Assembly: GCF_905475345.1 (NCBI RefSeq)
Contig: NC_066593.1
Location: forward strand, 2,798,274 to 2,862,273
Reading direction: 5' to 3'
Length of the DNA stretch: 64,000 nucleotides
From: Vespula vulgaris
Lineage: Eukaryota > Arthropoda > Insecta > Hymenoptera > Vespidae
Each line of letters starts with the position of its first letter. Position 1 is the stretch's first letter. Positions 50,216-63,715 of this stretch are shown here, piece after piece. The notes under the pieces were generated by a model. That model was not told the origin of the DNA and searched no databases. It saw only the letters and a list, made by a program, of their open reading frames with translations. Made by a program: the position numbers and the translations under genes.

Positions 50216-50994
50216 AAAGAGCTTTGTACATCTACAATGATTCTCCTCTTCGTGGCTATTAGACGATCCTTCAAAGTCACAAGCGAAAGCTTGTCTACTC
50301 GATTATTTATCTCCTATCGCAAGCACATCAATGATTTATACTGAAAGTGACACTTTGAAGCGATGCCTATGATTTATTACAGCGTCCGCACGTTCTACGA
50401 GGTACCGCTGTATTAAGATTTTATCTATTTTATGCGTACACACCAATGCCGCATCCGACTTGACCATCGAACAATATCTTTCTTGTTTTTGATAACATGA
50501 AAAAAAAAAAATATCAAATTCGAGATCGAAGTTCTCCCGTTTTCTCTTTTCTTCTCTCTCCCTTTCTTTTTTCTTTTTTTTTTTTTCTTTTTCTTATCAA
50601 TGGGGAAAGTCGGACAAAAAAAATCGGTGATTTACAGACGTCACACTGAAAATATGAATTTTAGTAAACAAAGCGTTGGGCCAGTCGAAAAGAAAAAAAA
50701 AAGAGAGAGAGAGAAGAGAAAAAGTTACATCTACTTTTAGAATACTTTACGTCGTTAACAACAAGAGAGATTATTTATATTATACATTTTTGAATGGTAA
50801 TGGTAACAGTGAGTGAAAGAAACAATCAAAGAAATTCAATCAAATCTTTTTACTCGTCTCTAAATATTTTTTATGGGAATTATTAATTTCAGAATTAATA
50901 ATTATTATTCGTTAAATATTACTTGAGTTGAAAGAAATAAAAAATATGTCGATGCTCAGTCATTGAAAAATGATCTTATCTATCTGTTATCACG

Positions 50995-51264
50995 ATGTAC
51001 AAAGCTGTCTTAAAAAAATTCGCATATTGCATCGTTGCTATTGCCGTTGTGAACATTATGCATCGACGTAAGAACGATTGCTATATACACGCATATTTAT
51101 ATCATTACGAGGATTTCAAAGTTTCGATGTTACTATATTTCATTTTATATCGTAACTCTTCATTCGATGTAAATATGTTTCCTCGTACTTTAAATACTGC
51201 CATATTAACCGCTGCCATATTTTTATTCTTTACAATGTATTTTAAAAGTATCGTGAAAAATTAA
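50995..51264 (+). CDS. Hypothetical 89-residue protein with two hydrophobic segments
   Basis: It runs from an ATG (context cacgATGT) to TAA. It has no simple repeats, unlike nearly every other open frame in the 49-64 kb region. Hydrophobic stretches are AYCIVAIAVVNIM near the N-terminus and TLNTAILTAAIFLFFTMYF near the C-terminus, with a short charged or aromatic loop between. A TCAGTC initiator-like hexamer lies about 40 bases upstream. No family is recognised. It could be a short unannotated gene or a chance ORF. Confidence 0.33.
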   Translation: MYKAVLKKFAYCIVAIAVVNIMHRRKNDCYIHAYLYHYEDFKVSMLLYFILYRNSSFDVNMFPRTLNTAILTAAIFLFFTMYFKSIVKN

Positions 51265-51483
51265 TGAGTGTATAAAGGCGTGGACATCGATACCGTCTAT
51301 ACTATACATAGATATCACTAAAATATTGATACATATCGATAAGAATCAATATTATATTATAAAGAAATAAGTTAATCAATTGACAATGTAATATTGAAAA
51401 GTTATTTAATTATGTATGAAGTATATTTAACGAAAAACATGAAATATGTGTAACAAAGTATTACTCATTGAAGAGATAGTTGT

Positions 51484-51600
51484 TTTAATTATTATTATTA
51501 TTTATTATTATTATTTATTATTATTATTATTATTATTGTTATTATTATTACTATTATTACTTATTATTACTTCTTAGTTATTAGTTATTAATACTGTAAC
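51484..51600. repeat. (ATT)n imperfect repeat
   Basis: ATT and ATTT units with occasional AC or GT changes. Confidence 0.9.
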
Positions 51601-52433
51601 TTTTCTTAATGGATTTTTATATAATTCATATTAAAAAAATTAATAACCATCTGAAAAAAGTCGAGCATATTCTCTGCACAGTTTTTTCTTTCCTTTTGCC
51701 TATAACAAAAACCGTAATTAAAAGTAAATACGAAAAGTAAAAAAGTCAAAAATATTGAAACTCAGCATTGTCGGTATCGATATCGACGCTAATACAAATA
51801 CGTCGTTTTTCGTTGCACTTATCATCGAGTACCTAATAACGATCGATGCAAAATGAGAATGAATGAAAGCCGAGCTCGGTCAGTTGTTTCTCTCGCACCG
51901 TATATGTATGTACATGCTATTCGTGAATTTTTTGTAAAAATATGATTATACATATAGAAGTAAGATTAAGGGATAATGATAAAAATCCGTTACGCGTACT
52001 ACACTGCCACGACACTGAAAGGGTGATTTGAGAAAAACGAAAAATCAAAAGAGAAAAAAAACCAAAAAGAAAAAAGAAAAAAAAAGGAGAAGAGATTTAA
52101 GAAAAGAAGGAAAAGCAAAGGGTTACGAAAACGAGGATTGCGACTGATCGAATGTGTATGTGAAAAAGGCCGATAAAAAGCTATCGAACGTAGACTTACG
52201 TAATAAAAACCGAATCAAAACTTTTGTACATAAACTTATCGACAAAAACCAAATAGAAGGAATAAAAGGGGAATAAAAAAAAAAGAGGAAAAAAATAATA
52301 AAAAAAAAAATCAAGACAAAATCAAAGAATGTGTTTTGCGTGTTTTTCGATAAGATATAAGAGGGGGGGAAAAAAAAAGAAATAAACGAGACTTAGCAAT
52401 TAATCATGCGACTACTTAAGCGAAATAATTTGG

Positions 52434-52462
52434 TCGATCGATCGATCGATCGATCGATCGAT
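52434..52462. repeat. (TCGA)n self-complementary repeat
   Basis: About seven units. Every unit is a palindrome, so both strands read the same. Confidence 0.95.
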
Positions 52463-52748
52463 ACGTTCGCAATTCATTTTCGAGAATGGAAAATGGGTAG
52501 GAGAAAAGAAAGGCAAAAAGAATGGAGAGATAAACAAGAACGATATTATCTCGCTGGACTAACATTTTGAGGTGTGCGAGCATGAGTGCGAATTGCGCGA
52601 TATCATCAAGTATGGACAATCCAACTATATTCAAAAATACAAGTAAAAGAAAGAAGAAAAAAAGATTTAAAAACGCTGGATATAGTATTCGTTATAAAAA
52701 GATGCGGAAAGGCATTACTCGGGAGAGTTTACGATGTTAAGAAATTTA

Positions 52749-52760
52749 AATAACATATAT

Positions 52761-52792
<32 letters not shown>

Positions 52793-52920
52793 CATATACA
52801 TATGAATATATACAGAAATGCACACGTGTGCAACTACACAAATATTTGCCACAAACGTACACACGAATACACGCGCGCGCGCGTGTGTACACACACCACA
52901 CACGCACGCATACATACACG
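52749..52920. repeat. (TA)n, then CA/CG-rich alternating purine-pyrimidine tract
   Basis: AT and TACATA units to about 52802, then acac, gcgcgcgcgcgtgtg and acacacc sections (about 52859-52920). Confidence 0.88.
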
Positions 52921-54940
52921 TGCACATATTACACATTATACAAATTGTAATGAATTTATTATGACGGATACAATTATATTTATGTGACCTTTAGCTGGCC
53001 TCGCGCTCTATTAGAAAGATACTTCAAATAAACCTTCCGGTCGAGAGCGAGGCTGCCTGTTACGTTTAATGTTTTTGTTGTCAAATTGTAAATATATAAA
53101 CGAAATACATGGAGACATTAATTGTACCTTTAATCCGATCTCACTTTAATCTTAACTCTTTTTAATTTAACTCTATTTGTATTATATACATATATAGATT
53201 CATTCGAACGAAATATTCTTTATTTCTTCTTAAAAATACAAATACTATTTTTATATTCATTGAAAAAGATCGAAATCGAATTTATTTCTATCGAATCATC
53301 TACATGTACCTAGTGTCGTAGGAAACTGCATTACCAACTTACGGTATCAATGTAAAAATTATAATTAACAAAGGTTCATGAAAAAAATTGTATTTTTTTT
53401 TTTTCTTTTCTCGCACTCTGAGAAGACGAGTCTGTCGATCGAAAATAAAACTACCGTGAGAGATCGAGGAAATCAATGAAATAAAAAATAAAAACGCTCA
53501 TTTCTTTTATTTTTTAGAAATGACTCAATTAGGTAATATAGTTCCCTATATTATCGAATGATGTAAACTAGAATCTTTTAAAAAACGACATGACATAAAA
53601 TTTTTTGTTTCAAATTTTTATAACAACTATAATTCTAATCAACAAAATATAATTTTGCAAGTTTAGCTTATTCGTGTGATAAAATAATTCGATTAAGAAA
53701 AAAAAAGAGCAAATTGAAACACTATGGAATGTCGACTATCATAAAAATGTAAAATCGATAATTGAAATAATATAAAAAGCACAAATTTCTTTTTTGTTTA
53801 TTCGCTAGCAAATAATTTCAGTCTTGTTTCTTTTAAAAATAAGGAAAGATGAATTTTCTTCGAAATTTTTTCTCGAATTGCTGTTATCTTCGACTTCTAC
53901 TCACGTCATTCCTTCTTTCCCAGGTTTCTTTCGAACGTCTATCTTTTCTAACACTCTTCAAACACTTTTTTCGCTTCTTTATTTTATCTTCAAGCATCGG
54001 CAACAAAACTCGTAAAAGTTTTCTTTTTCTTTCTTTTCGTAGTTTTCTCGACGAAAGTAAAACTTCTCCTGAACTTTTTTGTACATATTGTTAATGGGAA
54101 AAGTCTTTTATATATATATACATATATAGTACAGAGTACTTTTAAAGTACTTGTAAAAAAAAAAAAGGGAAAAGGAAAGTATGTGTTACAATTTATGTAT
54201 ATAATGAATTGCGATAAAAAAAAGGCGAAAAAAAAAGTCAAAAAAGTCAGTTCGATATCGATGATCCTTCAAATAAAAGTTCACTCCAATATATAATTCA
54301 ACTAAATTGTTAATGAATATCTGTTCTTTCTTCCTATCTTCTTCCTCTATACATTCATACTAATTCGTTCTCTCTCCCTCTTTCTTTCTCTCTATCACTC
54401 CTACTTTTTCAAACGTAATTCGTAACTCTTCTATATAAGTAAAAATTATGGAATAGCAAAAATTAAGATAATACTACCCAATGAAAAAAAATATCCTTCT
54501 TTTTTTTCTTAATAATCTATAAATTAATCTCCAAAAATATCTTCCTTTTTTTTTTTAAATAATTTCTGAAACCTCTCAAAAAAAAAAAAAGAAAAAGAAG
54601 GAATGAAAAAATGCAATATCGTATAAAATACGATTACTTCAATTTATATGCAAATTTAATGTCGGACGATGTTAAGCTACGGTGATATAAAGGAATTCGA
54701 AATAATGGGAAAGAATTAGATACTCGAAATATTTCTCCAAGTACACCAAGCTGTTCTCTTTCTATTTTCTCCATATTTCTTTTTTCTTTCTTTTCGAAAA
54801 ATCATTGATGCGAAACGAAATGTTTATTTTTCGACGCGAGCCGAAGTTCGAAGAGAAAAACATTATTTTTCCTTATTAACGATGATGATCGCTTGCGCTT
54901 TTCGAAATCCGATCAGCTTCGTACACATCATAACGCACGC

Positions 54941-55124
54941 TTCCTTTCTCTCTTTCTCTCTCTCTCTCTCTCTCATTCTCTCTCTCTCTCTTCAATTTTA
55001 TTTCATAAAATATTTAACGACCAAACACGTGTATGCGAGCATATCTCTCTCTCTCTTTCTCTCTTTTTCTCTCATACAAGTGCATTCTCCTACTCCTTTT
55101 TCGCTCGGTCGCTCGGTCGCTCGG

Positions 55125-55165
<41 letters not shown>

Positions 55166-55200
55166 ATTTCTTTCTCTTTCTTACATTCACACACTTACAT
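54941..55200. repeat. Compound (CT)n cluster with GCTCGGTC units
   Basis: Three CT-rich tracts. Between the second and third are tandem copies of the 8-mer gctcggtc (about 55104-55130). Confidence 0.92.
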
Positions 55201-55457
55201 ACTCTCTCAGCAATGTATTCTGCCCTTCGGTTTATATGCATTTATTACAAAAAAAGTCCAACTCAATGGCAGTCTGTTCTCGTGATACGGAAAACGTGAT
55301 TCGAGTTTTGCTGCCAAGGGGCTTCATCCAACGAAAAGATAGAATTTATCCATCTTATTAGAATATAACGAGAATTATCGTCACGTCATATCTCGAAACG
55401 CGCTTTCCGTCTCAAATTTTCAAGGAACTTTACTTTTTGTTTTTTATACTTCTTACT

Positions 55458-55462
55458 CCGAC

Positions 55463-55514
<52 letters not shown>

Positions 55515-55604
55515 TTAAAAATAATATATAATAATAATAGCAGTAATAATAATAATAATAGTAATAATAATAAAAATAATAAAAATATAATAACCGTAAT
55601 CGTA

Positions 55605-55642
<38 letters not shown>

Positions 55643-55690
55643 TTAATAATAATCATTATAATAATATTATTAATAATACACAATAATATA
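55458..55690. repeat. (AAT)n long imperfect repeat
   Basis: Over 200 bases of AAT-type units with occasional AGT and CGT. Confidence 0.93.
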
Positions 55691-55996
55691 TAAAATAAAT
55701 TCACATTTGCGCGATCGTTTCGGATGGAGCGAAAATCGTGGATATTTCTAATCGCGCTTAGAAATATATACACGCATCGTTACGTCGACGTCGCTCGCCA
55801 ACATCTCTCGCGCATAATTTATTTGTTTGTTCGTTTGTTCGTTAGTTCTTTTTTATTACTATTTCATTTCGTTTGTCTTCTCTTCACCCTCTCTCCTCCC
55901 CTCTCCTCCATCACCCCTTTTTCAAATGCAAATCGAAGAAAGATTTAACGAGCCTCGACGTCTCTCCCAGATTTGCATTTCTTCGTCACTCATTTT

Positions 55997-56000
<4 letters not shown>

Positions 56001-56027
<27 letters not shown>

Positions 56028-56045
56028 CCATACATACATACATAT
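56001..56045. repeat. (CATA)n tetranucleotide repeat
   Basis: About 11 units. Confidence 0.93.
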
Positions 56046-56267
56046 CTATGTAAGTATGTAAATACAATACGACGTTTACACATTTCCCTTAACACGGTTT
56101 TTGTCTCTGACGGCACAGAGAGTATGAGAGAGAAAAAAGAAATAATGAAGAAGGAAAAAAAGAAGATTCATGTATTTCCTCGATTCCTCGGAGATTAATA
56201 AAAGAAAACATCTCCGATTCACGAGTTATACTATTCGACTTGTTAGCTCGCGTAATAATATCATTCT

Positions 56268-56321
56268 CTTTCTCTCTCTTTCTCTCTCTCTCTCATTCAT
56301 TCATTCATTCATTCATTCATT
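56268..56321. repeat. (CT)n then (ATTC)n
   Basis: The CT tract leads into about eight ATTC units. Confidence 0.92.
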
Positions 56322-56621
56322 CACATACAAGCTCACGCGTAAGATCGTAACGGTCAATTTCTGTTCCGCAGTGTGAAAAAACATATCCGGAACGTGTTGC
56401 TTACTCTATATCAGCCATCTTTTCTTATCATATGACGTTAATTAACATGTAACGTTAATTACTCATTCATCTTTATCTACCTCTCACCCACCATTTTCCT
56501 CTATCTCTCTCGCTCTTTTCCATTCTCTTTCGTTTTTTCGTCTTCGACACATTCATACTCTAAATCGTAATTTACGTCGTTTCTCTCTCACTCTTATTAA
56601 TGTTCTCTTTTTCTCGCTCTT

Positions 56622-56624
56622 TTA

Positions 56625-56687
<63 letters not shown>

Positions 56688-56694
56688 GCTCATC
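56622..56694. repeat. (CT)n microsatellite
   Basis: About 36 units with a TTT interruption. Confidence 0.95.
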
Positions 56695-58330
56695 TTAGCA
56701 TTGCAAGCACGCACGCATTTCGCTATTTTTTTTTTCTCTTTTCGCTACACTCAACGGATCGCGCTAATGAATTATTCTCATTTGGTTTGATCGAGCCCGT
56801 GGCGACCGAAAGGGCCGGGGATATGTCCTCGATAGAAAAATAAAATAGATTTGTTCGTGGCTCGTACATAGGGATGATTCGCATAAATGATTCGATTATT
56901 CATTATTTTCAAGTGAACGAAATGTTTGTATAAACGTTGAACAAAAAAGAAGAAGAAACAAGAAAATTGATAACTTGAAAATCTTCAAAGATTTGAGATA
57001 ATTCTTGTAAATCTTCGTTCGCACGACGATCGTTGCAATCGTAGTAAAGTTTGTATTTATTCGAAAAATATAAATTTTCCGTTTTATTGATACGAACGTA
57101 ATCGAGTCGGAACATCGATAATCAACAAATTACGCGAGTCATCCTTTTATATGTAAATATGAGCGTCGTCCTTTGCCAAATATTTTTCTTCGTTTTTCTT
57201 TTTCTTTTTTTTTTCTTTTTTTTTTTTACCGTCGAAGTCTCATCATTGGAAATACACATTTCAATTATAATAATCGCTTTTCTCTTTATCGTAGAGATTA
57301 CATCCACGCGCGATTAGCAATATATCAATATCGTTCTATCACACACATGTATATTAATATTACTCTATGAGCGAGCACAAATGTATACGCGATTTTTATA
57401 TTTTTTTTTTCTCTTTCTCAAGATCATTTCATGCTATTTCCATAAAGAGAGACGATTTCGTTCGACGGGGATCGATCACTCTCGAACTTCATTTCACTCT
57501 GAGGTCAGCCAGGTCGCCGTCGGTCGCCATTTGCAACGAAAGTATAAATGTTTCTTTCTTTTTTTTTTCCTTTTGTTTTTTGTTTCTCCTTTCAACCCGA
57601 TTTCCTTATTTTCATTTTTTCTTCTTTTTGTTTACTTTTCCATTAATTATTTTTAACCTTAAAATGTAAAACCACGTTTGTCGTATAGTTTCTCCGCTAA
57701 TAACGCGCTCGCTCTTTCTTCTAAAATTTTAGAACGAGTCTTTTTCTCTCTGTCTCTCTCCCCTTGTCCTCTCCCACTCTAACACCCACTAGTTCTCTCT
57801 CCCTTTCTCTCACTCTTTCTTTCTCTTTCTCTTATATCGACATTTTGTCGCCGCTGACATATCTCGAGGACGAACGATGATTTCACTTTAATCTCGAATC
57901 AAACGAAACTAATTGGATATATATCGAGTGTCTCGCGATAGAAATTATATTTACCAAACGCAAAGGTCTCTTAAAATTTCTTCGATCACCTCGACGAAAA
58001 AAATTGAAAACGTCGTGTATGTATATGAATAAAAAAAAAGAGAATACAAAAAAGAAACGACGAGAAAAATAAAAAAAAAAGAATAAATAAAAAATTTGAT
58101 TCTTTCGCAAGCGATTCCCTCGAGATCGAAGAATATGAAATCGTCGTTCTTTACGCGTGACAGGTCAATGACGTACATCGTACATAACGTTCCCGTTGTG
58201 GGTGGGCGGTTGGGGGTGGACACAAGGGAAAGCAAAAAATGCGTTTTGTACAGGGAAACAGTCGATGTCCCTCTTGTGAAAGCACGATCCACCTCAAAAA
58301 TCTACCGACGAACCTCGAGGCGTATCTCTT

Positions 58331-58552
58331 ATTTATTTATTTATTTTATTTATTCATTTATTTACTTATTTATTCCTTCATTCATTCATTCACTTATTTA
58401 TTTATTTATTTATTTATTTACTTATTTATTTATTTCTTCATTCATTTATTTATTTATTTACTTATTTATTTATTTCTTCAAGATTTTTTTTCCTTCTTTC
58501 CATTTTTCTTTTCTTTTTTCTTTTTCTTTCTTTCTTTCTTTCTTTCTTTCTT
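58331..58552. repeat. (TTTA)n with TTCA variants, then (CTTT)n
   Basis: TTTA/TTCA/CTTA units to about 58484, then a T/C-rich tract with CTTT units at 58525-58552. Confidence 0.93.
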
Positions 58553-59030
58553 TAACGACGGTCAACGAGCTTACAAAAAGATTACGTAAGCGCGACGTAA
58601 CAGTAGAAAAAGGAAGTTATCGAATATCTTTGCCTCGTACTTTCACAGTTGGAACAGGAGAAATGAAATGCAATCGTTAACATGTTCGAGATTACTTGAT
58701 TTACGAAACCTGGAATTCGCACCAGCGAAATTTCATTTCTTAAGTTCCCGACCGACGAGTCTAAGGAATCTAATTTCGCTTGGACGATCCGGACTCGTTT
58801 AAATTCCGCGAGTAACTTCTCGACAATGGACGTCCTCTCTCGAATAGTAGGCGAGAAAAAGTATAACGTTTTCTTTTTTTTTTTCGTCTTATAAAATCTC
58901 GAACCGACGTAAATATCTATATAAGTTACGTCGATTATTCGTACGAACGCAACGCTTCGAATATCATCTTATCATCATCATCATCAACTAAATTCGATTC
59001 TTAGCTTTCCCAAGACGATCGTTCTTCTTC

Positions 59031-59048
59031 TCTATCTATCTATCTATC

Positions 59049-59110
<62 letters not shown>

Positions 59111-59119
59111 GCGCGCTCT
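59031..59119. repeat. (CTAT)n then (CT)n
   Basis: Four CTAT units followed by about 35 CT units with GC interruptions. Confidence 0.93.
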
Positions 59120-60095
59120 CTTTCTCTCTCGCTAATTTCTCTATTTTCCGTGTACTAATTCAACGAGAACGATTAAAAGAAAAGAAAAAAGAAAACAAAT
59201 TAACTTTGCAAAATATGTCAAAAAAATTAAAAAAAAAAAAAAAGGAAAAAAGATCCCACGATAGAACGAATGCGTTATTTTTTACGAAGAATTGTTTACG
59301 ATGTAATTTCTAAGATATTAAAAAAACGATTTGATGAGATTGAAGAATATAAAGAAATAAAAAAATGAAAGGAACAGTCGAATCAACGCCACGTGGAAGA
59401 AGAAAAAGAAGAAAAAAGTAAAAAATAAGCAAAGGAAAAAAAGTTACTAATCACGTACGAAAGCCTTAGGAAGGTTAAGCTTTTCTTCTAATCGCTACTA
59501 AGCGGCGTACGTGCGTGTACGTGTTTACGTGTACCTATGTATGTATGTATATGTATTACCTGCAATGAATACACGCGAATGCAGGTTGCAACGTATGCAT
59601 AAGAACGCACGTGTACGTACGTATGTGTGTGTGTGTGTGTGTATGTCTTCTTTATATGGGTGTGCGACGCGATATTACGCCTCTCACACTCTCGTATACA
59701 TATTTCTTTTTTTTCTTCCATCTTTTTTTCTACAAACGCATATCCACATATCAATCGGTGTACATGGAAGCGCCCTTTAGAGATATCTAAGTGGGTACGC
59801 AGTCGTAGAAAACTATCGGAGTCGTTTCGCGTGATAACGCATTTGGAGTCGAAAAGAAAAGAAAAAAAAAAGAAAAAGAAGAAGAAGAAGAAGAAGGAAA
59901 AAAAAAGATAAGGTGCACGTAAATAAAATGTGGAATGACGTAATGACAAATGATGAAAATGAAAAGAAAAGAATAACGATAATAAAAAAATGAAATATTA
60001 CACTCGACTCCTCGATTAGGCCCTCCTGCGTCCTCCCGCGAATATCGACGTCTAGATTGCTTTGTACGTAAATTTTTAAGGAGAGAGAAAAATAA

Positions 60096-60123
60096 AACCT
60101 TCGAAATATGTTTTTCGAAGGTT
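60096..60123. repeat. Perfect 11-bp hairpin followed by T-rich tract
   Basis: AACCTTCGAAA and its reverse complement TTTCGAAGGTT flank a 6-base loop (tatgtt). A long T/C-rich run follows directly. Confidence 0.7.
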
Positions 60124-61481
60124 CGATTTTTTCTTTTTCTTTCCTCTTTTTTTCATCCGCCGCATTTTTTTTTTCCTTTTTTTTCTTTTTTCTTTTTTTT
60201 CTTTTAATCCTTCATCTTAAAACGCGCGTACATACGTGATCACGCTCTTTTCTCGTCGTCACAATATTTTCGAGGGTCTCTATGAAATTCTTTTTCATAC
60301 AATATTATTATATAGATATATATATATTTATATATATTTATATATACATATAAATATATACACACACACATATATATATATATAGTTGTAATCTCGAAGG
60401 AGTCGCTCGCTGTATCGAGCGTGTCACGAGTACGCAACAAACTTGTGCGCGAAATCGTCGAATTTAACACAACAAGAGATCTTCTCTTTCTATCTTTGTA
60501 TATAACTTACAATAATACGATAGATCGATCGACGTTTAAAATCGAATCGAAGATCGAACGACGACGACGACGTCGTTTCGACAAAATCTTTTATCTACCT
60601 TCTTTATCTTCTCCTATTTCAAACGTCTCTATATAGAAAAGAATAGTAGAATTTTTGTAGACCGGCAGTCAATAATTGGAAAAAAAATTTCCTCTTCCAT
60701 CGATTTTATTCTATTCTAAAACGAAAAAAAGAAAGAAAGAAAGAAAGAAAAGTATGATCGCGCGCCAGAAATATTTACACGCATACTGTAAGATTCTAAA
60801 ATTGGATTATTCAGGCTAATTATAGAAGCCCAAATTTCATTTTTTTTTCTTTTATTCTTATTTAATTATATTTTTTAAATAATAAAAAAAATAAAAAATA
60901 AATAAACAATCACGCATACATACTCGCTCGTGTGCCTCTAGAAATGTGTCGCACTTTTTATTAAAATTTCTAACACACGATCATATTTTACTTCATACGA
61001 ATAGAATAATGCTAATGATCGATGGAAAAAAAGTTAACATTTTCCTACGTCCAAACCATGAATTAGATTGACGCATTTGTTATTGGCTGCCAGAGTACAA
61101 TACGTTCGAGCCTTTTCGATGTCGCAGTTCGCCTCTCGCGAGGAAGTTTTTGCACTTGTTTGTCTTTTCTTTTCCTTTTTGTTTCGTTTCGTTCTCCTTT
61201 TTTTTTCCTTTTTTCTTTTTTTTTAAATTTATTTACCAGTGTCAACGAAATGACGCTAACGATGATTGATCGATGATCGATGTCGTGCGCGTGCATGTAT
61301 GTATATATACATAATACATACATAAAAATATACATCATACATGTATATATATATATATATAATATGTATGTATATATCTCGAATGTATATATAAATATGC
61401 GTGTCCGCACATGTGTGTGTACTTGTATCTGCCGCGAAAACGATCTTTCTTCGAAATCTTCGATTAACACACTTATTCGTT

Positions 61482-61482
61482 T

Positions 61483-61510
<28 letters not shown>
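61482..61510. repeat. (CT)n microsatellite
   Basis: About 14 units. A (TA)n run lies upstream at 61337-61362. Confidence 0.93.
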
Positions 61511-61513
<3 letters not shown>

Positions 61514-62065
61514 ATCACTCACTCTCTCCTTTCACTCACTTATCTTTCTTTGTCTCACATGTACAAACACAAATAAAAATGCACAAATATACACATACAT
61601 ACTCTCTTAACATACGTATTCCTACTTCCGTAAAAGTTACCTTAGGTAATCGCGCATGTAACGATGTCGCTAAATAATATATACACACAATACAATTAAA
61701 GATTAGCTTGACATTTACCTATAGATACTATTATTAATAACTTGTATTTTCCATCGCGTATTTATCTATATTCCTACGTACTTAAAATACAAGAAATGTT
61801 TTAACTCGATTAAAGTCTGTTTAACATTTCGTGTGCATTTATGTATGTATGTCCATGATCGTGTTTCTGTGTATGCGAGAAGAGTATACGAGTAACATGA
61901 CGTATGTGGTTCGACAATATGGTTTAGTAACATCCTTGTTCGTTTATTTACTTACTTACATACTTAACGAATACCCTACAATTAATTTCTCTTAGGCATA
62001 CATACGCTTTAACTCTTATACATCGCTCTTATACATCGTTTAACGTCATCGTGGAAAAAGTTAAT

Positions 62066-62460
62066 AATTAATAGTAATAGTAAGAATAATAGTAGTAGTG
62101 ATAGTAGTAGTAGTAATAGTCGTAGTAGTCGTAGTAGTAGTAGTAGTAATAATAGTAGTAGTGTAGTAGTAGTATAGTAGTGATAGTAGTAGTAGTAGTA
62201 GTAGTAGTAGTTGTAGTAATAGTAGTAGTAGTAATAGTTTAGTAGTACCAGTACTAGGAATAATAGGAGCAGCAGCAATAGTGATAGTAATAGGAATAGT
62301 AATAGCAATAGCAGTGATAATAGTAGTGGTAATAGTATTGTGATAGTAGTCGTAGTAGTAATAGTAATAGTAGTAATAGTAATAGTAGCAGCAGCGGCGG
62401 CAGCAGTGACAATAACAATAGTAATAATAGCGATAATAGTAACGATATAGTTAATAGTAT
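62066..62460. repeat. (AGT/AAT)n imperfect trinucleotide array, about 390 bases
   Basis: Dominant units AGT and AAT, with CGT, AGC and CGG variants. The minus-strand frames are Leu- or Tyr-rich repeat translations. Confidence 0.94.
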
Positions 62461-62763
62461 TCGCGATCGAAAGATAACGTTAATGCGTCGTCAATGGTCT
62501 GTGTGAGTTGGATCTTAACTGGTTGAGAAAAAAAATAAATTAAAAGTAAGTAAATTCTGAACGTATAGGACACGCTTTATAAATACGCTCGCATATATCG
62601 TATGTGCGTTTCATGAATAATTTTACTGGATCTCTTCTGTCACAGATCTATCGATCGTTTCGGCCCGCGAACTCGATCGTTCCTCCCTTCAAAAGGCACG
62701 AGAAAATGTTCAATTACTTCTCTGTATGCTTATGCATGCATATGTATATGTATACGTGTGTAG

Positions 62764-62765
<2 letters not shown>

Positions 62766-62792
<27 letters not shown>
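62766..62792. repeat. (TA)n microsatellite
   Basis: About 13 units. Confidence 0.92.
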
Positions 62793-62797
<5 letters not shown>

Positions 62798-63225
62798 CGT
62801 ATATTTCTATATACGTATGTATAATCGTAAAAAAAACATCCGGTCGATTACGTATATATAAATATACGTATATATCATACGAAAGTAAGTACGTATATAT
62901 TATACGAGGTAAAAAGGATCCAAAGTGCGGGTTTGTATTTTTTTTTTCTTTTTCATTTTTTTTCCTTTTCTTTTCTTTTTTCTTTTTCTTCATTCGAAAA
63001 CGTTAGATACATATCCGAACGTTATCGTTGCTCGCGTTTTCCCTTTTTTAATTCTTAACGTAGAAAAAACATGTGACACACATCTTTCATAGATCCATGA
63101 GGATCATCTCAGTCGAAAAAGGGTTCGTTAGGATCGACGAGTCGATGATGGAGGAGAAGAACGATCGATTCTGATACGACGCGTTGGACGACTCGATCGA
63201 CCTCTGCTTTTTCATTACATCGACC

Positions 63226-63312
63226 TATGTATGTATGTATGTATGTATGTATGTATGTATGTATGTATGTACGTATATATGTGTGTATGTATGCATGTAT
63301 GTATGTACGCAC
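63226..63312. repeat. (TATG)n tetranucleotide repeat
   Basis: About 20 units, degenerate at the right end. Confidence 0.94.
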
Positions 63313-63715
63313 ATGGAAAAACTACGTATGTTTCTAACGGAGGAACGAAAAAAAGTAAGTCTACGTGTTAATTTGGCACAGATCAGACGGAATACCTTTG
63401 TTTAAACCGACAACAAGTAGAAATTTCTGATCAATTAAAAAAACCTACTGACCGCTTTAATCTCACCAAGTGTACGGTCGTATGTATCAATGTCCGTATG
63501 TATGTATGTATATACATATTCGTATTCGTGTATTCTTACACGGGAGAAGAAAATGTGTATGTCGTCTCTTGTTGATCGGTATAAATCGTGTCGGATATTA
63601 AACTTACGTGAGTGCGTATTTTGATTAAATTTGTCGCGTTCAATGAATTATATTTTCTCTTTTCTTGTTCCTCCTATTGATTCACTCTTTCGTTTTTTTT
63701 CTCACTCTTACTCTT

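Noticed and set aside
54882..55361. 159-codon ORF
   Set aside because: Ser-Leu repeats from CT tracts in all three forward frames.
58096..58680. 194-codon ORF, the second longest in the window
   Set aside because: The centre is Tyr-Leu-Phe-Ile repeats from (TTTA)n. The flanks have no motif, and a second frame is equally open.
59488..59949. 153-codon minus ORF
   Set aside because: Poly-Phe and Thr-His repeats from simple tracts.
61063..61518. 151-codon minus ORF
   Set aside because: Arg-Glu repeats from CT and Tyr-Ile repeats from TA tracts.
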